Part shown: one piece after another, positions 35,604 to 43,669 of the stretch
Position numbering within the stretch: the stretch's first letter is position 1
Layout: each line of letters begins with the position of its first letter
Origin: Planctomycetota bacterium
GTDB lineage: Bacteria > Planctomycetota > Planctomycetia > Gemmatales > Gemmataceae
NCBI GenBank assembly: GCA_029777335.1
Contig: JAKOSN010000007.1
Location: forward strand, 1 to 64,000
Length of the DNA stretch: 64,000 bases
Direction of reading: 5' to 3'
Translations under genes and position numbers: made by a program
The notes under the pieces: generated by a model
Databases searched by the model: none
What the model was told of the DNA's origin: nothing
Seen by the model: the letters and a program-made list of their open reading frames with translations, nothing else

Positions 35604-36815
35604 TCACAGGAGCAGCAGAAGAAGGATCGCCACCGCCAGCACAAGGACCAGGCTGCCCCCCAGGACGACCCAGATCCACCCGGAGTTCTCGGTTTCCTCC
35701 GGAATGGGGAGCCCCTCGGAAGGTGGGGGGATGGGCGTCGGTGGGAGGTCGTCGAAATCCCGGGTGACGCGCTTCACAAAGGGCCGAAGGGCGGCTGCCA
35801 CCTCGGCCGGCGTTTGATACCGCTCCTCGCGTTTCTTGGCCATCATCTTGCGCAGCACCTTGGCCACGTCGCGCGGTACGTCGGGACGCGTTTCCTCGAC
35901 GGGTGGCGGTTCGGCGTGCAGGTGGTAGGCCAGCTTCTGCATGGTGGAGCCGCTCGCGAATGGGGGATGGCCAGTAAGCAAAAAATAGAAGGTGCACCCG
36001 AGGCTGTAGATGTCTGCGCGGATGTCGGCCCCATGGCTGTCGAGCGCCTGTTCGGGAGCGATGTAGTCCGGCGTCCCCATCACCATCCCATCCTGGGTGA
36101 GGGTGCTGCTAAAACTGCCGCAATCCGCTCCCAGGCTGCGTGCCAGCCCCATATCGAGCAACTTGACCACGCGGTGTTTTTCGCTCAGCAGCAGATTACT
36201 GGGTTTGATATCGCGATGCACCATCCCTTGTTCATGGGCGTGTTGCAAGCCTCGGGCTGCCTGAGCGATATAGTCGCAGGCCTCGATCACCGACAAGGGC
36301 CCCTGCTCCTGCACCCGTTTGGCCAGATCCATCCCTTCGACAAACTCCATGGCGTACCACAGGTGTTCGCCCGAATGATCGGCGTCGAAGCAAAGCACTA
36401 CATTGGGATGAGCGAGTTTCTGCCCCACGCGAATCTCGCGCTTGAAGCGACTGGCCAGTTCCGGATTCTTGGCCATATCGGGGCGGAGCAATTTCAGAGC
36501 GACGATCTGGCCCGACAGGCGATGGCGCGCCTTGAACACCTGCCCCATCCCGCCTTCCCCCAGGCGCTGGAGGACCACATACGGCCCCAGTGAAAGGGAA
36601 GTCGCCTTGCCCAGAAAGATCTGGTTGACCTGATAGGGAGTAAGCCAGTCGCGTTGCATCACGTCGCGAGCCAGCGCGCGCGCATCGACAAAGCTGTTCA
36701 ATTGCTGACCGACGGCTGTCAACTGAGCCTTATCCAGCAAGCCCTGCTCCCGCAGGACCTTCAGCAAGTCCGCCGCCGAGGCGATCGTCATCACGGCAAC
36801 CCTGTCGACCGGCAT
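35604..36815 (-). CDS. Tail-anchored Ser/Thr protein kinase
   Basis: 403 residues. The ATG at 36815 has AAGGGA upstream; ATG 36791 is an alternative. An N-terminal ~75-residue region (LREQGLLDKAQLTAVGQQ, LTPYQVNQIFLGK) typical of planctomycete kinases precedes the kinase domain (~78-350): GEGGMGQV (87-94), Lys108 in ALKLL, HRD (200-202) and LLDMGLA, where DFG reads DMG (Asp221 kept). GTPDYIAPEQ follows. The protein ends with a Pro-rich linker and one C-terminal membrane helix (IWVVLGGSLVLVLAVAIL) with almost nothing beyond it, so the kinase faces the cytoplasm and has no outer sensor. It lies convergent with the kinase-WD40 gene and divergent from the PilZ gene. Confidence 0.9.
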   Translation of the reverse strand: MPVDRVAVMTIASAADLLKVLREQGLLDKAQLTAVGQQLNSFVDARALARDVMQRDWLTPYQVNQIFLGKATSLSLGPYVVLQRLGEGGMGQVFKARHRLSGQIVALKLLRPDMAKNPELASRFKREIRVGQKLAHPNVVLCFDADHSGEHLWYAMEFVEGMDLAKRVQEQGPLSVIEACDYIAQAARGLQHAHEQGMVHRDIKPSNLLLSEKHRVVKLLDMGLARSLGADCGSFSSTLTQDGMVMGTPDYIAPEQALDSHGADIRADIYSLGCTFYFLLTGHPPFASGSTMQKLAYHLHAEPPPVEETRPDVPRDVAKVLRKMMAKKREERYQTPAEVAAALRPFVKRVTRDFDDLPPTPIPPPSEGLPIPEETENSGWIWVVLGGSLVLVLAVAILLLLLL

Positions 36816-37006
36816 CCGCGTTCATCCCTTCAATACGTTTATCAATCTTCTTCATCCCTGGCGAGAACCAGCGTGCATCTTCGCGATTTCCCTCGCTCCC
36901 CTTCGCCGACTGCTCGGTGTGGTTGACAATGTCTCCTGGTAGCGTAGACTTGCGTGCCACGTCTCGTGGCCCGTGGACGTCTCTCTTGGTGCAACCCCCG
37001 AGTATT

Positions 37007-37471
37007 ATGCCGATGGTTCAGCTTGAGCCCCATTCCGCTCTGCGCCTCCCCGGGGTCGAACACCGGATTCAGAAGCGTTATCGCTGCTGTGAACGGAAAG
37101 TGGCACGCGTTCTCATCAAACCGAGTTTTCAGAACTTTCCTGCACTGATCCACGATCTTTCGCTCAACGGTGTTGGCCTTCTGCTTGATCGTCCGCTGGA
37201 AGCGGGGATGGTCCTTGCCCTGCATCTGGGAGGTCTCGACCCGAGCGAACCGGTGATTCGCCTCGCCCAGGTCAAGCACGTCCGCCCCCATCGATCCGTC
37301 GCCGATGCACCCTGGCGCAAGAAACGTCGTCTCTTCGAGCAACTCCTTGGCTTCTTCAGCCAGAACGAAGGGAGCCACTTGCCCGAGGCGATCCACCTGG
37401 CGGGATGCAAGTTTGATCGTCCGCTCACCAGTATTGAATTCCGTTCGCTCTGCGGCCCGCTCGTTCCCTGA
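37007..37471 (+). CDS. PilZ-domain protein
   Basis: 154 residues from the ATG at 37007 (a second ATG lies two codons on; an earlier frame opening at 36917 adds unlikely sequence). The PilZ signatures are RCCER (RxxxR) near residues 24-28 and DLSLNGVGLLL (D/N-x-S-x-x-G) about 25 residues later, followed by the beta-barrel strands LEAGMVLALHLGGL and VIRLAQVKHVRP. With both motif parts present it may bind cyclic-di-GMP. No enzyme or flagellar domain is fused to it. It is monocistronic, divergent from the kinase gene at 36815. Confidence 0.72.
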   Translation: MPMVQLEPHSALRLPGVEHRIQKRYRCCERKVARVLIKPSFQNFPALIHDLSLNGVGLLLDRPLEAGMVLALHLGGLDPSEPVIRLAQVKHVRPHRSVADAPWRKKRRLFEQLLGFFSQNEGSHLPEAIHLAGCKFDRPLTSIEFRSLCGPLVP

Positions 37472-37489
37472 AAATCGTCTCCACTCCGC

Positions 37490-37525
37490 AACCATCCCTT
37501 GGTCGCAGTTCAGGAAGGGGTGGTT
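37490..37525 (+). terminator. Possible hairpin after the PilZ gene
   Basis: AACCATCCCTT / AAGGGGTGGTT pairs over 11 positions with one T-G wobble, 19 nt past the stop at 37471. No T-run follows on the plus strand. Confidence 0.35.
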
Positions 37526-37698
37526 CCCCCGAAAAGAACTTTCCAGGCGATTTGCACCCGCACCCTGCGTGCGCTGATCTGCGGAAGCCTCGCGCTAACC
37601 AGCGAGCGCTCTTCTCTCTCTTCGCCAAAATACCCTGTTTTCCCAACTCTCAAGGTCCCACCGCCGGCCAACGATGATTGCGCCTGGCGATCCCTTCC

Positions 37699-38226
37699 TT
37701 ACTCCTCTCGCGGTCGAAGATCAAGGATGTATTTCTCCTCCACCACATCGACTCCCCAGAGGTGCATCGGGTTCTGCTCGACCCGAGTAAACCCGGCCGA
37801 ACGGTACAGATGAGCCGCGGCTGTCAGCGCGCTGACGGTCCACAGGAAGATCGACTGATAGCCTCGCCGTTCCGCAAACTCGACTGCTTCCACCAGGAGC
37901 AACCACCCCAGCCCCATGCCGCGGGCCGTGGGATCAACGACAAACCAGCGCAGCTGCGCCTCGGTGTCCGACGCGCTCACAATGGCAATGCACCCGATCA
38001 GCCGTTGGTCGCGCTCGGCGATCCAGAGGCGATCCCGCTCCGTTCGGCGGCGCACAAACTCCGCCAACGGCCCAGCGACGTACGCCTCAAACGTTTCATC
38101 AAAACCATACTCGCGGGCATAGAGCACCCCGTGAAGTGACACGATCGCTCCCAGATCTCCCGGGCGCAACGTGTGCCGCAGGGTAAAAGACCGTCCCGGG
38201 AGAGGAGCGTACTCTGCTGGGTTCAT
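37699..38226 (-). CDS. GNAT-family N-acetyltransferase
   Basis: 175 residues, with the ribosome site GAGG just upstream of the ATG. GNAT features: TLRHTLRPGDLGAIVSLHG at the start, strand 4/motif A LRWFVVDPTARGMGLGWLLL with the acetyl-CoA loop ARGMGLG, and motif B HLYRSAGFTRVEQ. It lacks an N-terminal MarR domain but the motif-B wording resembles the acetyltransferase half of MarR-GNAT proteins. It transfers an acetyl group from acetyl-CoA to an unknown amine substrate in the cytoplasm. It lies 206 nt downstream of pcs on the same strand and may be the last gene of that transcript. Confidence 0.85.
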   Translation of the reverse strand: MNPAEYAPLPGRSFTLRHTLRPGDLGAIVSLHGVLYAREYGFDETFEAYVAGPLAEFVRRRTERDRLWIAERDQRLIGCIAIVSASDTEAQLRWFVVDPTARGMGLGWLLLVEAVEFAERRGYQSIFLWTVSALTAAAHLYRSAGFTRVEQNPMHLWGVDVVEEKYILDLRPREE

Positions 38227-38432
38227 TGCCCCTCACCTCTGCCGCACTGCAAGCGGCCACTCCGCAGGCGCTCTCGGGAACCACCTCTCAGACTGGCGGA
38301 TCCCGGTTCACTCAGGGATCGCTTCTGGCGAGTGCCCTCGGATGATCTCTGTAGTGTGCCATTGCCGTCGACGCTGAGCAACCAGGATTCGCACTCCTCG
38401 GCGAAAACAATCGATCCGGGGCACTCCTTCGT

Positions 38433-39293
38433 TCAGTCCGAACCACCCGTTCCCAATCCTGGCTCAGAGGCGGAAAGCCGTTTCGACATCTGAGGAGCCC
38501 TCGGCTTGCGCTGCGGACCGGACCGCCAGTGGTGCAGACTCAACACCCAGGATGCACCCATGTAATAGACGGGGAAGAAGAACGAGGTTAGCACCACAAT
38601 GCGCAATTGCCGATCGACTGGCATTGTGGGGTTTAGTGCCTGCTCGGGGAGAAGCATCAGGATCCAGAGGACCAGAACAATCCAGACGGCCGCCAGCACA
38701 TTGCTGATCTGATTAAGGCGCCCCTTCTGACTGGGATAAAGATAACGCAGAGGGATAAAGGTGAGAATGGCGAGGCTCCCCAGGATGACCACGGTGAGCC
38801 ATCCAGGTAAGGGCTGCAGGACATAGAGATAGAACGCCACCAGGTTCCAGTACGAGGGAAAGCCAAGGAAGTAGCCATCGTCGGTCTTGACCGACACCTG
38901 ACAAAACCCATAGGCGCTGGCCAGCAAGGGGAGCAGGAGCCAGTAATCCTGACCGGGCGGCAGCAGCCCCGCACGCCAGATCAACAGCAGCGGTAAACAC
39001 GCGTAGGTGAGGAAATCGACCAGATCATCCAGTCGACGGCCATCGAAGCCGGGGAGGACCTCCTTGATTCGGATGCGACGGGCCAGGGTGCCATCGGTGG
39101 CGTCGATCAAGGTAGCCAGGAGCATCAGGGCGAAGACGTTGCGCAGCGAGACGCCGTCTCCCCGGTAAATCAGGATGGCCATCCACGCGGCCAGGATCAG
39201 TCCCAGTGCGGTGTAGAGATGGACGCCCCAGGCAAGAACCTGGCGTCCCCTGCCTGGTCGAGAAGAACCATTCCGCGAGAGATACTCGTTCAT
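38433..39293 (-). CDS. pcs: Phosphatidylcholine synthase (CDP-diacylglycerol:choline type)
   Basis: 286 residues. The start at 39293 is fixed by an ATGA overlap with the stop of the upstream transporter gene. It is a multi-pass membrane protein (about eight helices). The CDP-alcohol phosphotransferase motif is D64-x2-D67-G-x2-A-R72-x12-G85-x3-D89-x3-D93; the 12-residue spacing between AR and G, instead of eight, is the mark of the Pcs subfamily. The reaction is choline + CDP-diacylglycerol to phosphatidylcholine + CMP in the inner membrane. Context supports it: the coupled upstream gene encodes a choline-transporter-like protein. The C-terminus has a short basic extension (RKPRAPQMSKRL). This would let the cell make phosphatidylcholine from external choline without the methylation route. 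Confidence 0.88.
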   Translation of the reverse strand: MNEYLSRNGSSRPGRGRQVLAWGVHLYTALGLILAAWMAILIYRGDGVSLRNVFALMLLATLIDATDGTLARRIRIKEVLPGFDGRRLDDLVDFLTYACLPLLLIWRAGLLPPGQDYWLLLPLLASAYGFCQVSVKTDDGYFLGFPSYWNLVAFYLYVLQPLPGWLTVVILGSLAILTFIPLRYLYPSQKGRLNQISNVLAAVWIVLVLWILMLLPEQALNPTMPVDRQLRIVVLTSFFFPVYYMGASWVLSLHHWRSGPQRKPRAPQMSKRLSASEPGLGTGGSD

Positions 39294-40876
39294 GCGTGCG
39301 TGGGAGGAGTGAGGAAAGTGGTGTTCGCCAAGGCTGGCAAGGCCCGCGGAGGATCCCATCGTGCGGTCAGACGCGAGACCAGTGGGATCAGCACCAGCCC
39401 CACCCCTGCCGCCAGCGTCCGAAAAGGAAAGAGGGAAGCGCCATTCTCCGCGTGATACCAGCTTGCCAGCGGCCCGGCCAGCAAGGGGGCCCCCAGGCTG
39501 GAATAGTCAAACCAGGCGGGCAAACCAAAGAGCGGTTCCCCCCCAGCCAGGCGCAGCAGCAGCGACACTACAAACGCGGTGATCGACCCCATCCGATTGG
39601 CCTTGCGGTCAAAGAGTACCATGACCAGCTGGGGAAAGAGCAACACAAAGATCAAATCCGAGGTGAAGATCCACAGCGCCAGCACACTTTGCACGCGCCA
39701 CGCGAGCAAGGTGGCCGCTACCCCCAGGAGCAGCACCGCCAACCGAATTACCCGTTTGATCTCCGGCACCGTGGCGGTGGGACGGATCAACGTTCGATAC
39801 ACATTCCAGCTGACCATGGCTCCGCCGGAAAGGATCGAGGAACTGAAGCTCGAGGTCACCGCGCCCACGATGGCCGCCAATCCGATCAGGCCAATCCCGG
39901 CAGGCACCATGTAGTGCAGAAGCATCGGCAGGGCATCGGTTGCGGGGATACTGTCCTTTCCCCAGTACGCAACGGTCGCCAGACCGAGCAGACACGGGGG
40001 AATCGTGAGCGCCATCGTCAGTATCCCGGCAAGGATCGAGTGCGACACTGCCCGCCCCGGCGTCGAACAGGACAGCACGCGCTGAAAGTAGCAGTTCCAG
40101 GGGATTCCGCCCAGGATCAGCATAAAACTGGTATCCCACCACCCGGTCAGCGCCGCGGGCGTCCAGGTGTGATCTGCCGCCAGGGGAGGAACAATGCGCG
40201 TTCCTTCCGGATGGAGAGTGACATAGCTCTGCCAGCATGTTTCCAGTCCGCCCGTTGCCTGCAGCGCGAAGGGGAGAGCGATCAACAGACCGATGGGGAT
40301 CAGCAGGAGTTGAAACGCATCGGTGTAGGCGACCGACCACATTCCGCCCAGCATGGTGTAGGTCACCACCACGACGGCGGAGACCACGATGGCGATCGTC
40401 AAATTCAACCCCACGAGAACGCGCAAGGTGGATCCCAGTGCCACCAGCAACTCGGCACTCCAGAAAAGTTCGCCCAGCAACGCAGGCAGCAGCAGGATCG
40501 TTGCCCAGTGCTCTCCGTAACGAAGAGCAAAGGGATCGACAATGGTGGTGAACTGGTGGCGACGCATTGTCCGCGCAAAGAAGAGCCCGCCCAGGATCAG
40601 ACTTAAACCGAAGCACAACCCTGGCTGCAGCGCGCGGGCCAGATTCCCGGCGTGGACCCCCTCAGTGGTGCCGTTGAGATAACCGCCATCGACCCAGGTG
40701 GCCGTCATCGTCATCACCGCCAACCAGAGCGGAAGGGTCCGCCCCGCGACCAGCAGATCGGCAGCGCTGGACTCAGACGATTCCCGCACCTTGCGGGCTG
40801 CCACGATGCCAACGAGCAGAAAGAGGGCAAACATCCCCCCGACGGCCGCCAGCCCGCCCAGCTGAAGGTGTTCCAT
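39290..40876 (-). CDS. Sodium:solute symporter resembling the animal high-affinity choline transporter (CHT1/SLC5A7)
   Basis: 528 residues with a strong GGGGAGG site 4 nt before the ATG. It has the 13-helix plan of the SSS family. Segments match animal CHT1 almost word for word: TMTATWVDGGYLNGTTEGV (residues 56-74; CHT1 reads TATWVGGGYINGTAEAV), SLILGGLFFA, PALLGELFW, YTMLGGMWSVAYTD, LGGIPWNCYFQRVLS and LRLAGGEPLF. These include residues around the sodium and substrate sites of the family. The stop codon overlaps the start of pcs (ATGA), so the two proteins are made in a fixed ratio. I infer Na+-driven choline uptake feeding Pcs directly. Proline or betaine transporters of the same superfamily lack these words. 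Confidence 0.88.
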   Translation of the reverse strand: MEHLQLGGLAAVGGMFALFLLVGIVAARKVRESSESSAADLLVAGRTLPLWLAVMTMTATWVDGGYLNGTTEGVHAGNLARALQPGLCFGLSLILGGLFFARTMRRHQFTTIVDPFALRYGEHWATILLLPALLGELFWSAELLVALGSTLRVLVGLNLTIAIVVSAVVVVTYTMLGGMWSVAYTDAFQLLLIPIGLLIALPFALQATGGLETCWQSYVTLHPEGTRIVPPLAADHTWTPAALTGWWDTSFMLILGGIPWNCYFQRVLSCSTPGRAVSHSILAGILTMALTIPPCLLGLATVAYWGKDSIPATDALPMLLHYMVPAGIGLIGLAAIVGAVTSSFSSSILSGGAMVSWNVYRTLIRPTATVPEIKRVIRLAVLLLGVAATLLAWRVQSVLALWIFTSDLIFVLLFPQLVMVLFDRKANRMGSITAFVVSLLLRLAGGEPLFGLPAWFDYSSLGAPLLAGPLASWYHAENGASLFPFRTLAAGVGLVLIPLVSRLTARWDPPRALPALANTTFLTPPTHA

Positions 40877-40960
40877 GATGCCTCCCCTGTGGAAAGCACC
40901 ACCATACCAGATTGGCAAGGGGAGGCAATGGCGCCCAGGCAACAACGCGCCAGGGTTCGC

Positions 40961-42202
40961 TCACAGCCCGTGGAGCGCGTCGAGCAAGCGCTCCACCTCG
41001 GCGCGCGTGTTGTAGTGCAACAATCCGAGCCGCACCAACCCATCCGGTTCCAGCCCGAGCGTCTCGGTCAGGGTGAGCGCATAGAAGTTGCCCGCCCAGA
41101 CGAAGATGCCTTGCCGTGCCAGCGCTGTGGCGACCTCCTGGGAACTCCGCTGGGCATGGGTGATCGCCACCGTCGGCACCCGCTGATGCAGACGTTGCGG
41201 ATCGGTAATCCCCCAGATGCGCACGTCGGGGATGCGCGCCAGTTCCTCCAGCAAGTACGCCCCCAGGCCGCGCTCGTAGCGCTGGATGGCGTCGAAGACG
41301 CTGGTGAGGGCTTCGCGTCGGGTGCTGGCTGTGGGGTTGAGATGGCGTCCCAGGGCGCTCAGGTAATCGATCGCCGCCAGCACCCCGGCAATTCCCTCGT
41401 GACTCTGCGTGCCCGTCATCCAGCGCCCCGGGAGATCGTCCGGCGCCGGCCGTACCTTGTAGGCGGGGAGACTCTCCAGTAGCGGACGTTTGCCGTAGAG
41501 AATGCCGATGTGCGGGCCGAAGAACTTGTACGCCGAGCAGGCGAGGTAGTCACAGTCCCAGGCCGTCACATCGATGCTGGCGTGCGGCGCATAATGGACG
41601 GCATCGAGAAAAACCTGAGCCCCGACCGCATGCGCCTGGGTGATGATCTCCTGCACGGGATTGATGGTCCCCACGGCGTTCGAGGCACAGCCAACCGCCA
41701 CCAGGCGGGTGCGCGGGGAGAGGACGCGGGCAAACTCGTCCAGTTGCAAGGTGCAATCGTCGTGGCGGAACCCAACCTGATGAACCGTTGCCCCGGCATC
41801 GCGCGCCGCCAGCACCCACGGGGTGACATTGGCATCGTGATCCAGGCGGGTGACGATCACCTCGTCGCCCGCCTGCCAGGTGCGCGCCAGGGCGCGGCTG
41901 AAGGCAAAGGTGAGCGAGGTCATGTTCTGGCCGAAAAACACCGTGCCGGGATCGGAGCTCCCCAGCAGGTCGGCGACGGCATGATGCGCGCGTTCGAGCA
42001 GGGCATCACTTTCCATGCTGGTGACAAAGACCCCGCCATGATTGGCGTTGCAATCCACCAGGTACTGGCTGATCGCCTCGATCACGCCGCGCGGCACCTG
42101 GCTCCCTGCCGGGCCATCGAGAAAAACCGCGCTGTGCCCCTCGTGCTGGCGCGCCAGGGCTGGAAAGTGTTGCCGACACCAGTGCGGATCAAAAGAAGAC
42201 AT
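40961..42202 (-). CDS. Cysteine-desulfurase-like class V aminotransferase (VC1184 subfamily type)
   Basis: 413 residues. It is a PLP enzyme of fold type I: TVFFGQNMTSLTFAFSRAL, the Asp block VFLDAVHYAPHASIDV, and the PLP lysine in CSAYKFFGPHIGILYG. PDDLPGRWMTGTQSHEGIAG is characteristic of the cysteine-desulfurase family protein group often annotated as VC1184-like. I do not see a SufE/IscU-binding active-site Cys loop of the usual kind, so true desulfurase activity is uncertain. It starts 11 nt after the DUF1501 gene stop and ends 84 nt before the choline transporter; all are on the same strand. No Fe-S assembly partner is nearby. Confidence 0.83.
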   Translation of the reverse strand: MSSFDPHWCRQHFPALARQHEGHSAVFLDGPAGSQVPRGVIEAISQYLVDCNANHGGVFVTSMESDALLERAHHAVADLLGSSDPGTVFFGQNMTSLTFAFSRALARTWQAGDEVIVTRLDHDANVTPWVLAARDAGATVHQVGFRHDDCTLQLDEFARVLSPRTRLVAVGCASNAVGTINPVQEIITQAHAVGAQVFLDAVHYAPHASIDVTAWDCDYLACSAYKFFGPHIGILYGKRPLLESLPAYKVRPAPDDLPGRWMTGTQSHEGIAGVLAAIDYLSALGRHLNPTASTRREALTSVFDAIQRYERGLGAYLLEELARIPDVRIWGITDPQRLHQRVPTVAITHAQRSSQEVATALARQGIFVWAGNFYALTLTETLGLEPDGLVRLGLLHYNTRAEVERLLDALHGL

Positions 42203-42213
42203 GAAAGCTCTCG

Positions 42214-43653
42214 TCAGGACAAAATTTCTTTGAGAACGTGCCCATGCACATCGGTCAGCCGACGGTTGGTGCCATTGTGGCGGAAGGTCAACCGCTCATG
42301 ATCGATGCCGAGCAGATGCAAAATGGTGGCGTGGTAATCGTAGCAAGTGATCGGCTTGAGGGCACGCCAGGACCACTCATCGCTCTCGCCATGGGCCGCG
42401 CCCCCCTTCACCCCCGCGCCAGCCATCCAGCTGACAAAGGTTCCGCCGTTGTGATCCCGTCCCGCACTGCCCTGGCTGAACGGCTGTCGGCCAAACTCGG
42501 TGCTCCACAACACCAGCGTATCGTCGAGCAGTCCGCGTGCCTTGAGATCGTGCAGAAGGCCCGCGATCGGCTTATCCACGCTCAGGGCGATCTTCGGCAA
42601 TTCGGCGGGGATGTTGGCGTGATTGTCCCAGTTGTTGCTCGGTCCGCCGGCTCCGCTCCAGATCTGGACAAAGCGAACCCCTGCCTCCAGCAAACGCCGC
42701 CCGATCAGACAATGCCGCCCGAACGCCTCGGTGACCTTGTCCTCCAGGCCGTAGAGTTGGCGCGTCGCCGCACTTTCCTTCCCCAGATCCAGCACCTGGG
42801 GCGCGGCCAGCTGCATCTTCGCCGCCAGCTCATAGGAGGCAATCCGCGCTTCCAGGCGCGAGTCGCCCTGCCACTGCTGGGCATGCTCCTCGTTCATGCG
42901 CCGGAGGAGCGCCTGTGTGTCGGCCTCGCTCGCGCGGGTGATAAAGCGCGCCGACTCGGGCGGATGGAGCGAGGCGATGGGGTTGGGCGAACTCGGCTTG
43001 AGGACCGTACCCTGGTGCAACACCGGGAGAAACCCAGCCGAGAAGTTGCCCTGCTGATTGTAAGGCAATCCACGCACATCGGGAATCACGACAAAGGTGG
43101 GGAGGTTATCTGTCAGGCGTCCCAGTCCATACGACACCCAGGCGCCCAGGCAAGGAAAGCCCGGGAGCACAAAGCCGGTGTTCATCATGTAGCTGGCCGG
43201 GCCGTGCACGTTGGTTCTGGAAACCATCGACATCAGAAAGGCCAGTTCATCGACGTGCTTAGCGAGGTGCGGAAACACGCTGCTCACCCACCGTCCGCTC
43301 TGCCCATGTTGCTTGAACACGAACGGACTTTTCATGACCGGGAAACCGGGCGAATTGGTGACAGACTCCACCCGTTGACCAGGATCGAACTTTTTCCCGT
43401 GCAGCTTGGCCAGTATGGGCTTGTGGTCAAACGTATCCATCTGGCTGGCGCCGCCATTCATGAACAGTTGAATCACCCGCTTGACCTTCGCGCGATGATG
43501 CAACCCGCCATTGAGGGCGGCTTGCGGCTTCCCAGGCGAGGGGGAGTCCGCCAGCAGACTTTCGCCCAGCAGATGTGCCAGAGCGATCCCACCCAGTCCG
43601 CCCCCCGTCTGCCACAACCATTCGCGCCGCGAGGGAAAAGAGGAGTCACGCAT
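42214..43653 (-). CDS. DUF1501 protein (Tat-exported, sulfatase-like fold)
   Basis: 479 residues. The ATG at 43653 has GGAG 8 nt upstream; a GTG three codons earlier is rejected. The N-terminus SRREWLWQTGGGLGGIALA is a twin-arginine signal. Family marks are VKRVIQLFMNGGASQMDTFD, LVLWSTEFGRQPFSQG, RDHNGGTFVSWMAGAGVKGG and the ending TYCYDYHATILHLLG-like ITCYDYHATILHLLGIDH. DUF1501 proteins have an alkaline-phosphatase/sulfatase-like core and in planctomycetes nearly always follow a PSCyt1/DUF1549/DUF1553 gene, as here (16 nt away). The biochemical role of this pair is not established; degradation of sulfated polysaccharide has been suggested. Confidence 0.88.
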   Translation of the reverse strand: MRDSSFPSRREWLWQTGGGLGGIALAHLLGESLLADSPSPGKPQAALNGGLHHRAKVKRVIQLFMNGGASQMDTFDHKPILAKLHGKKFDPGQRVESVTNSPGFPVMKSPFVFKQHGQSGRWVSSVFPHLAKHVDELAFLMSMVSRTNVHGPASYMMNTGFVLPGFPCLGAWVSYGLGRLTDNLPTFVVIPDVRGLPYNQQGNFSAGFLPVLHQGTVLKPSSPNPIASLHPPESARFITRASEADTQALLRRMNEEHAQQWQGDSRLEARIASYELAAKMQLAAPQVLDLGKESAATRQLYGLEDKVTEAFGRHCLIGRRLLEAGVRFVQIWSGAGGPSNNWDNHANIPAELPKIALSVDKPIAGLLHDLKARGLLDDTLVLWSTEFGRQPFSQGSAGRDHNGGTFVSWMAGAGVKGGAAHGESDEWSWRALKPITCYDYHATILHLLGIDHERLTFRHNGTNRRLTDVHGHVLKEILS

Positions 43654-43669
43654 CGGTTTCACTCCGGCA

